Assembly (NCBI RefSeq): GCF_000247475.1
Contig: NZ_AHZC01000333.1
Span: forward strand, 1-64,000
Origin: Rhizobium sp. PDO1-076
GTDB lineage: Bacteria; Pseudomonadota; Alphaproteobacteria; Rhizobiales; Rhizobiaceae
DNA: 64,000 nt
Reading direction: 5' to 3'
Numbering within the stretch: position 1 is the first letter of the stretch; each line of letters opens with the position of its first letter. The notes below the pieces were generated by a model. The model was not told the origin of the DNA and made no database searches. It saw only the letters and a program-made list of their open reading frames with translations. The translations under genes were made by a program, and so were the position numbers. Positions 1 through 7,515 of the stretch are shown piece after piece.

Positions 1-318
1 CTTGATCTTGAGGTTGCGGATGGAGTGGCCACCCGCCTCGACGATCTTGCGCGCCTCCGGCGTCAGCCGGGAGAGAACGTCGTTGATCACGACTGCTTCC
101 GTGCCACCCAGGAGTTTCCCGGTGGTGTCGTCCCAGATCAGCTTATAGACCGCGCCATGGCGGAAATAGTTGATCTCTACCTCGGTGACACCATGCGCCT
201 TTGCGACGATGATTTCCCCGAGTTTGGAGCCGACGAGAAAGCGGGCAACGGCTTGCTGAACATCGACCGAGAGATCCCAGAACGAGTTCAGAAGAACTTT
301 GCTTTCGTGCATCGTCAT
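1..318 (-). CDS. Unknown small protein, C-terminus beyond window edge
   Basis: An open frame of 106 codons runs on the minus strand from an ATG at 318 (alternative ATG at 312) to the left edge without a stop. The visible protein begins MTMHESKVLLNSFWDLSVDV and contains neither a signal peptide nor a membrane segment. An AGGA element lies about 10 bases before the ATG. It starts 13 bases after the stop of the 68-residue gene, so it is probably the last visible member of the TonB receptor/ABC/Bfd-like operon. I do not recognise the family. The role is unknown, and any link to iron handling rests on position only. Confidence 0.55.
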   Translation of the reverse strand, partial: MTMHESKVLLNSFWDLSVDVQQAVARFLVGSKLGEIIVAKAHGVTEVEINYFRHGAVYKLIWDDTTGKLLGGTEAVVINDVLSRLTPEARKIVEAGGHSIRNLKIK

Positions 319-331
319 GATCTGGCCCGTC

Positions 332-538
332 CTAGTGCTTGTGAGCACCGAGTTCGACCTTGCTCTTGTCGATATCGATTTCACCCTTGCCGGCCAGTTC
401 CGCAACAACGGCCTGCAGCCGCTGCTGTGCCTGAGCGAAAGCATCGTCATGGCCGGTGGCCTCGACGAAGGCTTCAAGCTCCAGCTTGTCCCCATTGTCC
501 AGCATGTGGGCGATTTTGGTCTTGAACATCTGCTTCAT
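332..538 (-). CDS. Small unknown protein (68 aa) in iron operon
   Basis: The preferred start is the ATG at 538, because GAGGA lies 6 bases before it; an upstream in-frame ATG at 550 falls on that Shine-Dalgarno. The protein begins MKQMFKTKIAHMLDNGDK and is predicted soluble and mostly helical, with a middle rich in Ala, Gln and acidic residues and a His-containing C-terminus (ELGAHKH). Its first 65 bases overlap the 3' end of the Bfd-like gene in another frame, which suggests translational coupling. It ends 13 bases before the next small gene. No family is recognised. It is too short for a firm function, but codon phase, RBS and operon position support a real gene. Confidence 0.55.
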   Translation of the reverse strand: MKQMFKTKIAHMLDNGDKLELEAFVEATGHDDAFAQAQQRLQAVVAELAGKGEIDIDKSKVELGAHKH

Positions 539-773
539 ATGTATCCTCACTTTTTGAAGCTTGCAGTTTAGTCGCCACTAAAGCGACTGTTGTCTGTGCC
601 GAGTGATCAAACTCGCTCAGCACACTTCTCACCAGCGGAATGCAGTTGTTGCACTTGGGCATGCATCCGATGGATCTGAAGCAGGTCTTGACGTTGTGGG
701 CCCCGGCGCGGCAGGCGGCGCGGAAGGTCTCCTCGTCAATGTCGTGGCAGGTGCATCTTGTCCGGCAGGTCAC
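474..773 (-). CDS. Bfd-like [2Fe-2S] protein (bacterioferritin-associated ferredoxin family)
   Basis: Small iron-sulfur protein of the BFD-like family, whose best-known member (Bfd) donates electrons to bacterioferritin to release stored iron. Cysteines at residues 7, 9, 41 and 44 give C-x-C-x31-C-x2-C, exactly the Bfd ligand spacing, and the motif region reads CMPKCNNC. There are extra cysteines at 3, 21, 31 and 37. The GTG start at 773 overlaps the stop of the upstream ABC membrane gene (GTGA), indicating coupling. A tail of about 45 residues after the domain is unusual for Bfd (about 64 aa in E. coli) and overlaps the next gene. Electron transfer during iron or siderophore processing is an inference from family and context; no bacterioferritin gene is visible here. 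Confidence 0.8.
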   Translation of the reverse strand: MTCRTRCTCHDIDEETFRAACRAGAHNVKTCFRSIGCMPKCNNCIPLVRSVLSEFDHSAQTTVALVATKLQASKSEDTYEADVQDQNRPHAGQWGQAGA

Positions 774-1765
774 AGGGCGATCTCCTCTGCGCGGGTTTCA
801 TGCGGGCGAAGCGCGCGCCTGACCGATGGCCAGCATTCGCGGATCTTGTTGTGCATCTTGGTGACCGCGCTCAAGGGCTGGTTGAGCAGCTTCAAATTGA
901 CCAGGAAGACGCCGATCTGGACGGCCGACAGTTGCTCCGGCAGGAGTTTCCACAGGCCGCTGAGCGACATGATGAGCAGGAAAACCAGCGAAACCCAGAA
1001 GGCGAAGTCACTGATCGCCTCGCTGGCCTGTTTGTAGAGCTCGAAGCGGATGCGGTTCGAATAGAGCTTTTCCTGCTCGCGGTGGAGCTTCAGCCGGTCG
1101 CCATCGGCCACGGCGGAGCTGACGCTGCCGAACAGCACCAGCCCGGTATGGCTGAGCCGCTGGATCAGGGTGCCGAATGTCAGCGACGCGAGGAATGGCA
1201 CGAGCGCCGATACCAGCAATGCCGGCAGCAATTCGGGAGACAGGGTCGTTTGCCAGATCAGCACGGCCGGGACGCCGACCAGGACGACCCACATGTCCTT
1301 CTGTGCCAGGTCGAAGAGCTTGACGACGTTCTTGCAGTCATTGGTCGCCTTGGCGACATGGTTGCCCGGATCGCCATCGCCGCGGATTTCGAACCATCGG
1401 CGCTGGACGTCGATCAACAGGCGATCGTCATACATGCGGTTGGTCACCTTCTCGACGATATGCAGAAGCGAGAGGCCGAGAAAGATTGCGATGGCATAGG
1501 GGGTATAGGTCAGCAGTTCGACCAGGCTGAACAGCCTTTCCCCTTGCGAAATCTCAAGCAGGACTTCCTTGGCGAACCAGGCCTGTACCGGGGCGATGGC
1601 CGGCGTGACGATATTGGGAAGAACGGTCAGCGCCAGAAGCCATGGATGCGCCAGCATCATGGTGAGCAACTCCCAGATCAGCGCTGGAAGCGGCGCGCGA
1701 GGACAGTGGCTGCTGCCCGCTGTCGCTGCGATCTGTCCTTCTTTTTCCAGCACCTGCATGACCAT
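770..1765 (-). CDS. ABC exporter-type transmembrane protein lacking an ATPase domain
   Basis: The protein of 331 residues looks like the six-helix membrane half of a type IV ABC exporter. Hydrophobic segments fall near residues 40-60, 90-110, 155-200 and 255-290, and the C-terminal stretch with QIGVFLVNLKLLNQPLSA matches the last membrane helix and the start of the linker. The frame stops just where a nucleotide-binding domain normally begins, and no Walker A or LSGGQ motif follows in any frame before the Bfd-like gene. It lies 63 bases after the TonB receptor gene and overlaps the Bfd-like gene by 4 bases. It may work with a separately encoded ATPase, or it may be the stable remnant of a fused transporter. 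An ATG at 1759 is an alternative start. Confidence 0.7.
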   Translation of the reverse strand: MVMQVLEKEGQIAATAGSSHCPRAPLPALIWELLTMMLAHPWLLALTVLPNIVTPAIAPVQAWFAKEVLLEISQGERLFSLVELLTYTPYAIAIFLGLSLLHIVEKVTNRMYDDRLLIDVQRRWFEIRGDGDPGNHVAKATNDCKNVVKLFDLAQKDMWVVLVGVPAVLIWQTTLSPELLPALLVSALVPFLASLTFGTLIQRLSHTGLVLFGSVSSAVADGDRLKLHREQEKLYSNRIRFELYKQASEAISDFAFWVSLVFLLIMSLSGLWKLLPEQLSAVQIGVFLVNLKLLNQPLSAVTKMHNKIRECWPSVRRALRPHETRAEEIAL

Positions 1766-1790
1766 TCCAGACGGGAGTGATGTTGGCTTG

Positions 1791-1818
1791 CCCGGCCCGC
1801 CGGAGATGACGGGCCGGG
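1791..1818. other. Intergenic hairpin between TonB receptor and ABC membrane gene
   Basis: CCCGGCCCG at 1791-1799 pairs perfectly with CGGGCCGGG at 1810-1818 around a 10-base loop. There is no T-run after it, so it is more likely an mRNA-stabilising or attenuating element that lowers expression of the downstream genes relative to the receptor than a full terminator. Confidence 0.6.
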
Positions 1819-1828
1819 CTGAGTTGGG

Positions 1829-4003
1829 TTAGAATTTTGCGCGGATGCCGGCGAAATAGCTCTTCACGCCTTCCTGGATTTCCGTCGTGCCGTCCGCCTT
1901 GTGGCTGACACGCTCGGTTCCGGTGACGTTCTTGGCGAGTGCATAGAGTTCGAATGTCTCGGTGAGCTGGTAATTCATCGCAAGGTCGAGCGAGAGTTCC
2001 GCGTCGCGGGTTTCATTGGCGCTGTCACCGGCGGAATCGATCCGGGCGGTGTAGCCGAGGCCGGCGGACAGCGAGAGTCTGTCGCTCGGATCCGTCCATT
2101 CCAGCGCGACATCGGCGAAGAACGGCGCCTGTTCCTTGAATTCGCGTGTCGTGCCGTCAGCCTGGGTGACCTTGCTGCGGGCAAATGTCTGCGTTGCAAA
2201 TACGGAGAAGCCGCTGACGACAGGCACGTCCAGCGCCGAGAGGCTGATGCGCTGGCTGAGGATGATGCCATTGGTCCAGCCATTGCCGACGTTCTGGTAC
2301 TGGTAGACGCTGTCACCATCGCTGTTGAGCGTGCCGGTATCGACCGTTTCCATCAGGTCCTCGATCGCGCGGTGGAAAAGCCCGAAGGACAGTTCCATGT
2401 CGCTCGTCTCGTAGGTGACGCTTGCATCGAAAGCCCAGGCGCGCTCGGGGTCGAGATCGGGATTGCCGAGCAGCGTGTCGGAATTCTGCGGGATCAGGTT
2501 GTCGAATTTCGGCCGGTTGACCAGGCGCGCGACGCTGGCATCGACGGCCCATTCCTCGGTCGCCTGGAAATGCACTGGCAAGGACGGCAGGACGTCGAAG
2601 ACATTGCCGCCACCGGTCGTGCCATCGGCAATCGCGGCGTCGAGGTCGCTTGCTTCAAAACGCAGGCCCGGCGCGATGGTCAATCCGTTGTCGAAGGTGA
2701 TTTCATCGAGGACATAGCCGGCCCAGACCGTTTCATCGATCGCATAGACTTCCTTGGCATCCAGTGCCTGGACAACGCCACCGACCGTCTTCTGCTTTTC
2801 CTTGGTCCGGTCGCGGATACGGACCAGAGCGCCGGTCTTTACATCATGCTGCACGCCGCCAAGCTCGAACGGCAACAGCAGATCAACCTGGCTAAAGGTG
2901 ACGCGGTCGAGCTTGTCCTCGATTTCCGTCTCGTATTTGTTGGTCGTTTCAACGCCGGCAGCGTTGAAGATGCGCTTGCCCTTGTCCTTCTTTTCGGTGG
3001 TGCGGTAATTGCCCGCCAGCACCTCGACGCTCGCGCCGACCCAGGTGTCGAAATCGTGCCGCCAGGAGCCGCTCGCACCATAGGTCCGCTTTTCCTTCTG
3101 CTCGACTTCCGTCTCGCTTCCGTTGCCGGAGCCGTTGGCCTTGTATTTGTATTTGATCTTGTCCTTGTCTTCATCGAGTCCGAGAAGCAAAGGTTTCAAA
3201 TGGACGGCATTGGCATCGTTCTGCCACAGGATATCGGCGAGCGCGCCGAAGGTATTCATCGACTTGTTTTCGTCCTCGGCTTCGGAAAGAAGTCCGGTCG
3301 CGGTGAATTTTTCCTTGGTCTTGCTGTTGGAATTGCGCGCCCGTGTCAGGCCACCCTGGGCGCCGAAATTGTCGGAATACATGCCGCCGCCGATCGCGCC
3401 GAGATCAAACAGGGTCAAGCCGTCGGAACTGCCGCCGATCGCGTTGTGGACCTCATACCGCGGTGTTTCCGGGATTTCGGCCAGCTTGACCTCTATGCGT
3501 CCGGCAAGGCCATCGGCTTCCATGTCGGCGCGACGACCGCGGATCACCTCGACGGAGTCGACAAGCCCGGCCGGCAGGCTGTCGAGATTGAACTCGCGCT
3601 TTTCGCCGCCGTCCGGCAGCACGATGCCGTCGATCGAGGTGCGGGTATATTCCTTGTCCATGCCGAGAACGCGGGCATCCTTGTCTTCGCCCGGTGCGCC
3701 GCCGGTCATGACACCGGGAAGCCGCTTGACGAAATCCTGCGCCTGCGAGCCGCTTGGCAGGCGGTCGAGCTGATTGCGGTCGAATGTGTCGCCCGGCACG
3801 TTGCCGCGGGCAATGCCTTCGCCGACGCAGAGCGGACGTCTGTCACCCTCGACGCGTGTCTGTCCCGCCGGCAGGCACAGGCGGTCGCTCTTGCCTGAAA
3901 TCACGATTGGATTGAGAACCGTGTCGGCCTCCTGCGCATACACTGCCGCAGTGCCCACCATTCCCACGAGAACCGCAGCAAGCGGCCCGACAGTCGAACG
4001 CAT
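1829..4003 (-). CDS. TonB-dependent outer-membrane receptor
   Basis: Outer-membrane gated barrel of 724 residues that imports a scarce ligand using TonB energy. A signal peptide covers about residues 1-23 (cleavage near VYAQE), followed by a possible TonB box (TVLNPIVIS). A plug domain runs to about residue 170 with the usual S(I)DG and VEVIRG motifs, then the beta-barrel ends in phenylalanine, as outer-membrane assembly requires. An early loop carries a cysteine pair (LCLPAG and PLCVG). The gene leads an operon with an ABC membrane protein and a Bfd-like protein, so an iron-siderophore or heme-type substrate is the best guess. The start at 4003 follows GGGGGA with a 6-base spacer, and that RBS lies inside a perfect inverted repeat. 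Confidence 0.9.
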   Translation of the reverse strand: MRSTVGPLAAVLVGMVGTAAVYAQEADTVLNPIVISGKSDRLCLPAGQTRVEGDRRPLCVGEGIARGNVPGDTFDRNQLDRLPSGSQAQDFVKRLPGVMTGGAPGEDKDARVLGMDKEYTRTSIDGIVLPDGGEKREFNLDSLPAGLVDSVEVIRGRRADMEADGLAGRIEVKLAEIPETPRYEVHNAIGGSSDGLTLFDLGAIGGGMYSDNFGAQGGLTRARNSNSKTKEKFTATGLLSEAEDENKSMNTFGALADILWQNDANAVHLKPLLLGLDEDKDKIKYKYKANGSGNGSETEVEQKEKRTYGASGSWRHDFDTWVGASVEVLAGNYRTTEKKDKGKRIFNAAGVETTNKYETEIEDKLDRVTFSQVDLLLPFELGGVQHDVKTGALVRIRDRTKEKQKTVGGVVQALDAKEVYAIDETVWAGYVLDEITFDNGLTIAPGLRFEASDLDAAIADGTTGGGNVFDVLPSLPVHFQATEEWAVDASVARLVNRPKFDNLIPQNSDTLLGNPDLDPERAWAFDASVTYETSDMELSFGLFHRAIEDLMETVDTGTLNSDGDSVYQYQNVGNGWTNGIILSQRISLSALDVPVVSGFSVFATQTFARSKVTQADGTTREFKEQAPFFADVALEWTDPSDRLSLSAGLGYTARIDSAGDSANETRDAELSLDLAMNYQLTETFELYALAKNVTGTERVSHKADGTTEIQEGVKSYFAGIRAKF

Positions 4004-4007
4004 AACC

Positions 4008-4054
4008 TATCCCCCGGTTAACATGACTCAAAGAGTCATGTTAACCGGGGGATA
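4008..4054 (-). promoter_or_regulatory. Perfect 22-bp inverted repeat over the receptor RBS (candidate iron operator or RNA switch)
   Basis: Arms at 4008-4029 and 4033-4054 are perfectly complementary over 22 bp with an AAA/TTT loop. The proximal arm includes GGGGGA, the Shine-Dalgarno for the ATG at 4003, so as RNA the hairpin would hide it. The centre at 4024-4038 reads TGA-CTCAAAGAG-TCA, which fits the TGA-N9-TCA iron-responsive operator described for RirA in rhizobia. A TTGACA-like -35 lies upstream on the minus strand (4074-4069), but no good -10 at standard spacing is visible. Whether it acts as DNA operator, RNA structure or both cannot be told from sequence. Confidence 0.6.
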
Positions 4055-4400
4055 AATATGAGTAGGACTGTCAATATTTAGTTTGGCAAATATCTGGAAT
4101 TGTTCGACTTGCCATCCGGGCGAGATACCAAGTGTCGGTGGAGCCTACCGAACTGGGGCATTTCCGGCGAAAACCGGTTCACGCTTTTGCTGGAATCGCA
4201 AGCCCCGGACCTGACTTTCGGAACGGAAACGCGCTCGCTTGTGCTGCGGGTGTTGCACAGCCGGTGCAGGGGTGCTGGCATGGGTGCTGACGCTGCATTG
4301 AGATGCTATGGCGCATCGCGTTTTGTGTGCGACGTGCGAAATGTCTCAGGGGCGTCCAGCGCTACCGGGTCGAGATCTGCCGAGGACAGGGTGTTCGAAT
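4055..4400. other. Non-coding spacer upstream of TonB receptor
   Basis: This stretch of 346 bases lies between the receptor start and the rppH stop. No convincing coding frame is seen; a 118-codon plus-strand frame crossing it has no recognisable content and runs antisense into rppH. It presumably holds the receptor promoter. It also contains one copy (4159-4174) of a 16-base element found again at 9685-9700, and loosely repeated GGTGCTG/GGTGTTG words around 4250-4290. Confidence 0.5.
4159..4174 (+). repeat. Short dispersed repeat, copy 1
   Basis: CATTTCCGGCGAAAAC matches positions 9685-9700 (CATTTCCGGTGAAAAC) in 15 of 16 bases. Both copies are intergenic, so this may be part of a small dispersed repeat family; two copies are not enough to define one. 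Confidence 0.35.
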
Positions 4401-4928
4401 TCAGCCGGCCAGATGGGCGAATTCCGCCACGACCTGCTCATAAACACCGCGCTTGAACGGTACGATCAGTCCTGGCAGATCCTGCATCGGCTTCCATTCC
4501 CAGGCATCGAATTCGGCCTGGTGGCCGCCGGGGGGCGGGTTGATGGCGATCTCACTCTCGTCGCCTTCGAAGCGGAAGGCGAACCAGCGCTGGGTCTGGC
4601 CCCGGTATTTGCCACGCAAGCCGATGCCGATCAGTTCGGCGGGCAGGTCGTAGTTGATCCAGCGGCTGGCTTCGGCAAGCAGCGAGACGGTCTTCATGCC
4701 GGTTTCCTCGTATAGCTCGCGGATGGCGGCCGGCAGGGCATCCTCGCCGGCGTCGATGCCGCCCTGCGGCATCTGCCAGAGTTGCGGCGAGCCGTCATAT
4801 TCCGAATTGCCTTCGACCAAACGGCGGCCGGCCCAGACCAGGCCCTGGCCGTTCAGCACCATGATGCCGACGCAGGGACGGTAGGGCAGATCCTCGGCCT
4901 TGACCGATGGGGCGGGGGATTTTTTCAT
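4401..4928 (-). CDS. rppH: RNA pyrophosphohydrolase RppH
   Basis: Nudix hydrolase of 175 residues that removes pyrophosphate from 5'-triphosphate RNA and so starts mRNA decay. The Nudix box lies around residues 56-78, reading GGIDAGED...REL.EETGM, with the expected Glu residues. The preceding [11 protein letters not shown] and LWQMPQGG are typical of RppH rather than of generic Nudix enzymes. It is a little longer than E. coli RppH in its first residues only. GAGGAC sits close before the ATG at 4928. The gene follows the polysaccharide deacetylase gene by 7 bases, so the two are probably co-transcribed, as in other Rhizobiaceae. Confidence 0.93.
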   Translation of the reverse strand: MKKSPAPSVKAEDLPYRPCVGIMVLNGQGLVWAGRRLVEGNSEYDGSPQLWQMPQGGIDAGEDALPAAIRELYEETGMKTVSLLAEASRWINYDLPAELIGIGLRGKYRGQTQRWFAFRFEGDESEIAINPPPGGHQAEFDAWEWKPMQDLPGLIVPFKRGVYEQVVAEFAHLAG

Positions 4929-4935
4929 GATGTCC

Positions 4936-6117
4936 TCAAGGCTTGTTGTCGGTGGTCAGGGCCGAGACGCCGACGATCTCGATGCCGCGGGCGACCGCCT
5001 CTTCGCGCCATTCGGCGACGGCTGAAATCGTCTCGTCGAAGGCTGAGCCGATACCGATCGCCTGGCCGTTGCGCTGGGCAATGCGTTCCAGTTCATCGAG
5101 CTTGGCGAGGATCGCCTTGCGATCCAACTGGGCGTCGATCATCACGTCGCCGAAGGCATGGGGAATGCCGATCGCCTTGGCGAAGTCGCCAGAAAGCGAG
5201 CGGGCGGTCGAGCCATCGTCGAGGAAAAGCAGGCCGCGATTGCCGATATCGCGCATGATCGGGTCCATGGCCTTCTCGTCGGAGAGGAAGCGGGCGCCCA
5301 TATAGTTCATGATGCCGGTGTAGTTGGTGATCTGGGCCATTGCCTGATGCAGGTTGGCGAGATTTGTGGCCTTGTTCTTTTCGGCCACCAGCGTGCCGCG
5401 ACCGGGATCGTTGTTGGGATAGTCGAAAGGCTCCATCGGCACCTGGAGCACGACTTCATGACCCTTGCGGCGGGCTTCCTGCATCCAGCGGGTGAGGCTG
5501 TTGCCGGTGGCGGCAAAGGCGAGCGTCACGTCGTCGGGCAGCTCGCGGATGGCCTTCTGGCTGCCGGTCTGGCTGAGCCCGATGCCGCCGATGACGATGG
5601 CGATGCGGTTGCCGCGGGCGCCGGACCAGGGGCGGGCGTAAAATTCGACCGGTTTCAAACCATCGGTACCAATGATCGGCAGACGGCCTTCAGGGCTGTC
5701 CTCGAGCAGATCGTCATTCGGCTGGCCGGCCAGGCGCGGATCCTGGATGTGCGATCCGATGATCACCGGGCCTTCGCCGTCGCGTGGCTTGGGCGTGTAT
5801 TTGGTCACGACGGAGCCGTCGTCGGTCACGGTGCGCTCGACGTTGGCGCCGTCCTGCGGTCGGCTGCGGCTGAGGCCCGAGCCTGCTTCGTCGAGGGCGG
5901 TCTTTTCTTCGGCGACGACAATCGGGGTTTCTTTGTCGGCGCCGGCCAGATTGATCGGCGGGGTGCCCTGAAGGGGAAGCGGGGATAGGGCGGTCAGAGC
6001 GGAAAAGCCGACAAGCGCCAGCACGGCTGCCGTGGAGCCCAATACCGAAAGGCGGAACCGTCGCTTGACGCGACTTCCGCCTTTTCGCTCCTGGCCGAGC
6101 GGTGCATGCAGATCCAT
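4936..6117 (-). CDS. Divergent polysaccharide deacetylase family protein (YibQ-like)
   Basis: The protein has 393 residues with one N-terminal membrane anchor (about residues 25-50) and a Pro/Glu-rich linker. The C-terminal domain of the divergent polysaccharide deacetylase family begins near [12 protein letters not shown]. The domain carries [14 protein letters not shown] and a later LFLDDGST, typical of the group, while the usual metal-binding NodB motif set is degenerate. It is therefore periplasmic and anchored, and may act on cell-wall or surface glycans; catalysis is unproven for the family. It lies between ctpA and rppH, a fixed order in Rhizobiaceae that suggests a link with envelope maintenance. 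A later start is possible because the first 15 residues are hydrophilic. Confidence 0.8.
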   Translation of the reverse strand: MDLHAPLGQERKGGSRVKRRFRLSVLGSTAAVLALVGFSALTALSPLPLQGTPPINLAGADKETPIVVAEEKTALDEAGSGLSRSRPQDGANVERTVTDDGSVVTKYTPKPRDGEGPVIIGSHIQDPRLAGQPNDDLLEDSPEGRLPIIGTDGLKPVEFYARPWSGARGNRIAIVIGGIGLSQTGSQKAIRELPDDVTLAFAATGNSLTRWMQEARRKGHEVVLQVPMEPFDYPNNDPGRGTLVAEKNKATNLANLHQAMAQITNYTGIMNYMGARFLSDEKAMDPIMRDIGNRGLLFLDDGSTARSLSGDFAKAIGIPHAFGDVMIDAQLDRKAILAKLDELERIAQRNGQAIGIGSAFDETISAVAEWREEAVARGIEIVGVSALTTDNKP

Positions 6118-6195
6118 GCGGGAATTCCAACGGCTATCGACGGGTCAAAACCCAGGCGCCCGCGCCCGTTGGGGCGCAGGCGATGGCTTGTTCGA

Positions 6196-7515
6196 TTACT
6201 GCAGCGAGGCCTTTTGCGGATCGGCCGGGAAGGCCGGGTCCGTCTTGACGCCGCGCAGCAGGTCGAGGGCATAGTTCAGCTGGACGTCGTCCTTGGCTTC
6301 CGGCGGAACATAGGCGACAGAACCCGAACCTTCGTCGTTTTCGTTCTGGCCCTTGATGTGACCCGGCAGAGCCGATTCACCCTCGGAGCGCACCTTGCCC
6401 TGCAGTTCTTCCGGCAGCGGCTGTTCGACCTTGATGTCCGGCTCGATGCCGGTGCCCTGGATCGACTTGCCCGACGGCGTGTAATAGAGCGCCGTGGTCA
6501 GGCGCAGCGCACCCTTTTCGCCCATCGGGATGATGGTCTGGACGGAGCCCTTGCCGAAGGAGCGGGTGCCGAGAACGGTGGCGCGCTTCAGGTCCTGCAG
6601 GGCGCCGGCGACGATTTCAGACGCCGAGGCCGAGCCGCCGTTGACGAGAACGACCAGCGGCTTGCCGTCGGTGAGGTCGCCTGCGCTGGCGTTGAAGCGA
6701 CGGGTGTCTTCCGGATCGCGCGAACGGGTGGAAACCACTTCGCCACGCTCGAGGAAGGCGTCCGAGACATAGATCGCCTGATCGAGCAGACCGCCCGGAT
6801 TGAGACGCAGATCGAGAACGAAGCCCTTCAGCTTGTCGGCCGGAACGTCCTTCTTGATCTTCTCGATCGCAGCTTCCAGGTCGTCATAGGTCTTCTCGGT
6901 GAACGAGATGACGCGCAGATAACCGACGTCGCCTTCGACGCGCGACTTGACGGCGCGGATCGGGATGATTTCGCGCGTCACGCTGAGCTCAATCGGCTTG
7001 TCGGCACCCTTGCGCAGGATGGTCAGCTTGATCGCGGTGTTGACCGCGCCACGCATCTTCTCAACGGCTTCCTCAAGCTTGAGGCCGCGCACCGATTCGC
7101 CGTTGATCTCGGAGATGAAGTCGCCAGCGAGGATGCCGGCCTTGGAACCAGGCGTATCATCGATCGGGGTGATGACCTTGACCAGTTCCTCTTCCATCGT
7201 CACCTCGATGCCGATGCCGCCGAACTCGCCGCGGGTCTGGGTCTGCATGTCGGCCGCGTCCTTGGCGTTCATGTAGACGGAATGCGGGTCCAGCGAGGTG
7301 AGCATGCCGTTGATGGCGCTCTCAACCAGTTTTTCCTCATCCGGCGGCGTGACATACTGGGCGCGGATGCGCTCGAACACGTCGCCGAAAATCGACAGTT
7401 CCTTGTAGGTGGAAGGGCCAGCCGCCTGCGCGGGGACACCAGCCGAGTAAATGACGCTCATCGCGGTTGCGCCCATCAGTGCGCCGACGAGTAGAAGAGA
7501 AGCTCTACGAATCAT
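6196..7515 (-). CDS. ctpA: Carboxy-terminal processing protease CtpA (S41 family)
   Basis: Periplasmic serine protease of 439 residues that trims or degrades envelope proteins. It has an N-terminal signal or anchor (about 5-30), a PDZ domain (about 95-180) and an S41 catalytic domain. In NGGSASASE the second serine (about 297) and the lysine of SFGKGS (about 322) are 25 residues apart, the spacing of the Ser-Lys dyad in Prc/CtpA. The ATG at 7515 is chosen because GGAAAGG lies 6 bases before it; a longer frame back to 7563 lacks such support. The gene overlaps the 3' end of the EnvC-like gene by 11 bases. CtpA commonly acts together with murein hydrolases, in keeping with this pairing. Confidence 0.93.
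   Translation of the reverse strand: MIRRASLLLVGALMGATAMSVIYSAGVPAQAAGPSTYKELSIFGDVFERIRAQYVTPPDEEKLVESAINGMLTSLDPHSVYMNAKDAADMQTQTRGEFGGIGIEVTMEEELVKVITPIDDTPGSKAGILAGDFISEINGESVRGLKLEEAVEKMRGAVNTAIKLTILRKGADKPIELSVTREIIPIRAVKSRVEGDVGYLRVISFTEKTYDDLEAAIEKIKKDVPADKLKGFVLDLRLNPGGLLDQAIYVSDAFLERGEVVSTRSRDPEDTRRFNASAGDLTDGKPLVVLVNGGSASASEIVAGALQDLKRATVLGTRSFGKGSVQTIIPMGEKGALRLTTALYYTPSGKSIQGTGIEPDIKVEQPLPEELQGKVRSEGESALPGHIKGQNENDEGSGSVAYVPPEAKDDVQLNYALDLLRGVKTDPAFPADPQKASLQ

Noticed and set aside
25-525. 166-codon plus-strand frame at the left edge
   Set aside because: It is opposite to two minus-strand small genes that fit the operon, has better RBS alternatives on the other strand, and becomes Arg/Pro/Cys-rich noise.
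1901-3898. 665-codon plus-strand frame
   Set aside because: It is the antisense shadow of the TonB receptor gene; high GC coding DNA keeps the opposite frame open, and it shows no motifs or RBS.
4069-4074. TTGACA as a sigma-70 -35 for the TonB receptor
   Set aside because: No acceptable -10 lies 16-18 bases downstream on the minus strand (the position falls in the G/C run of the inverted repeat), so I did not call a promoter.
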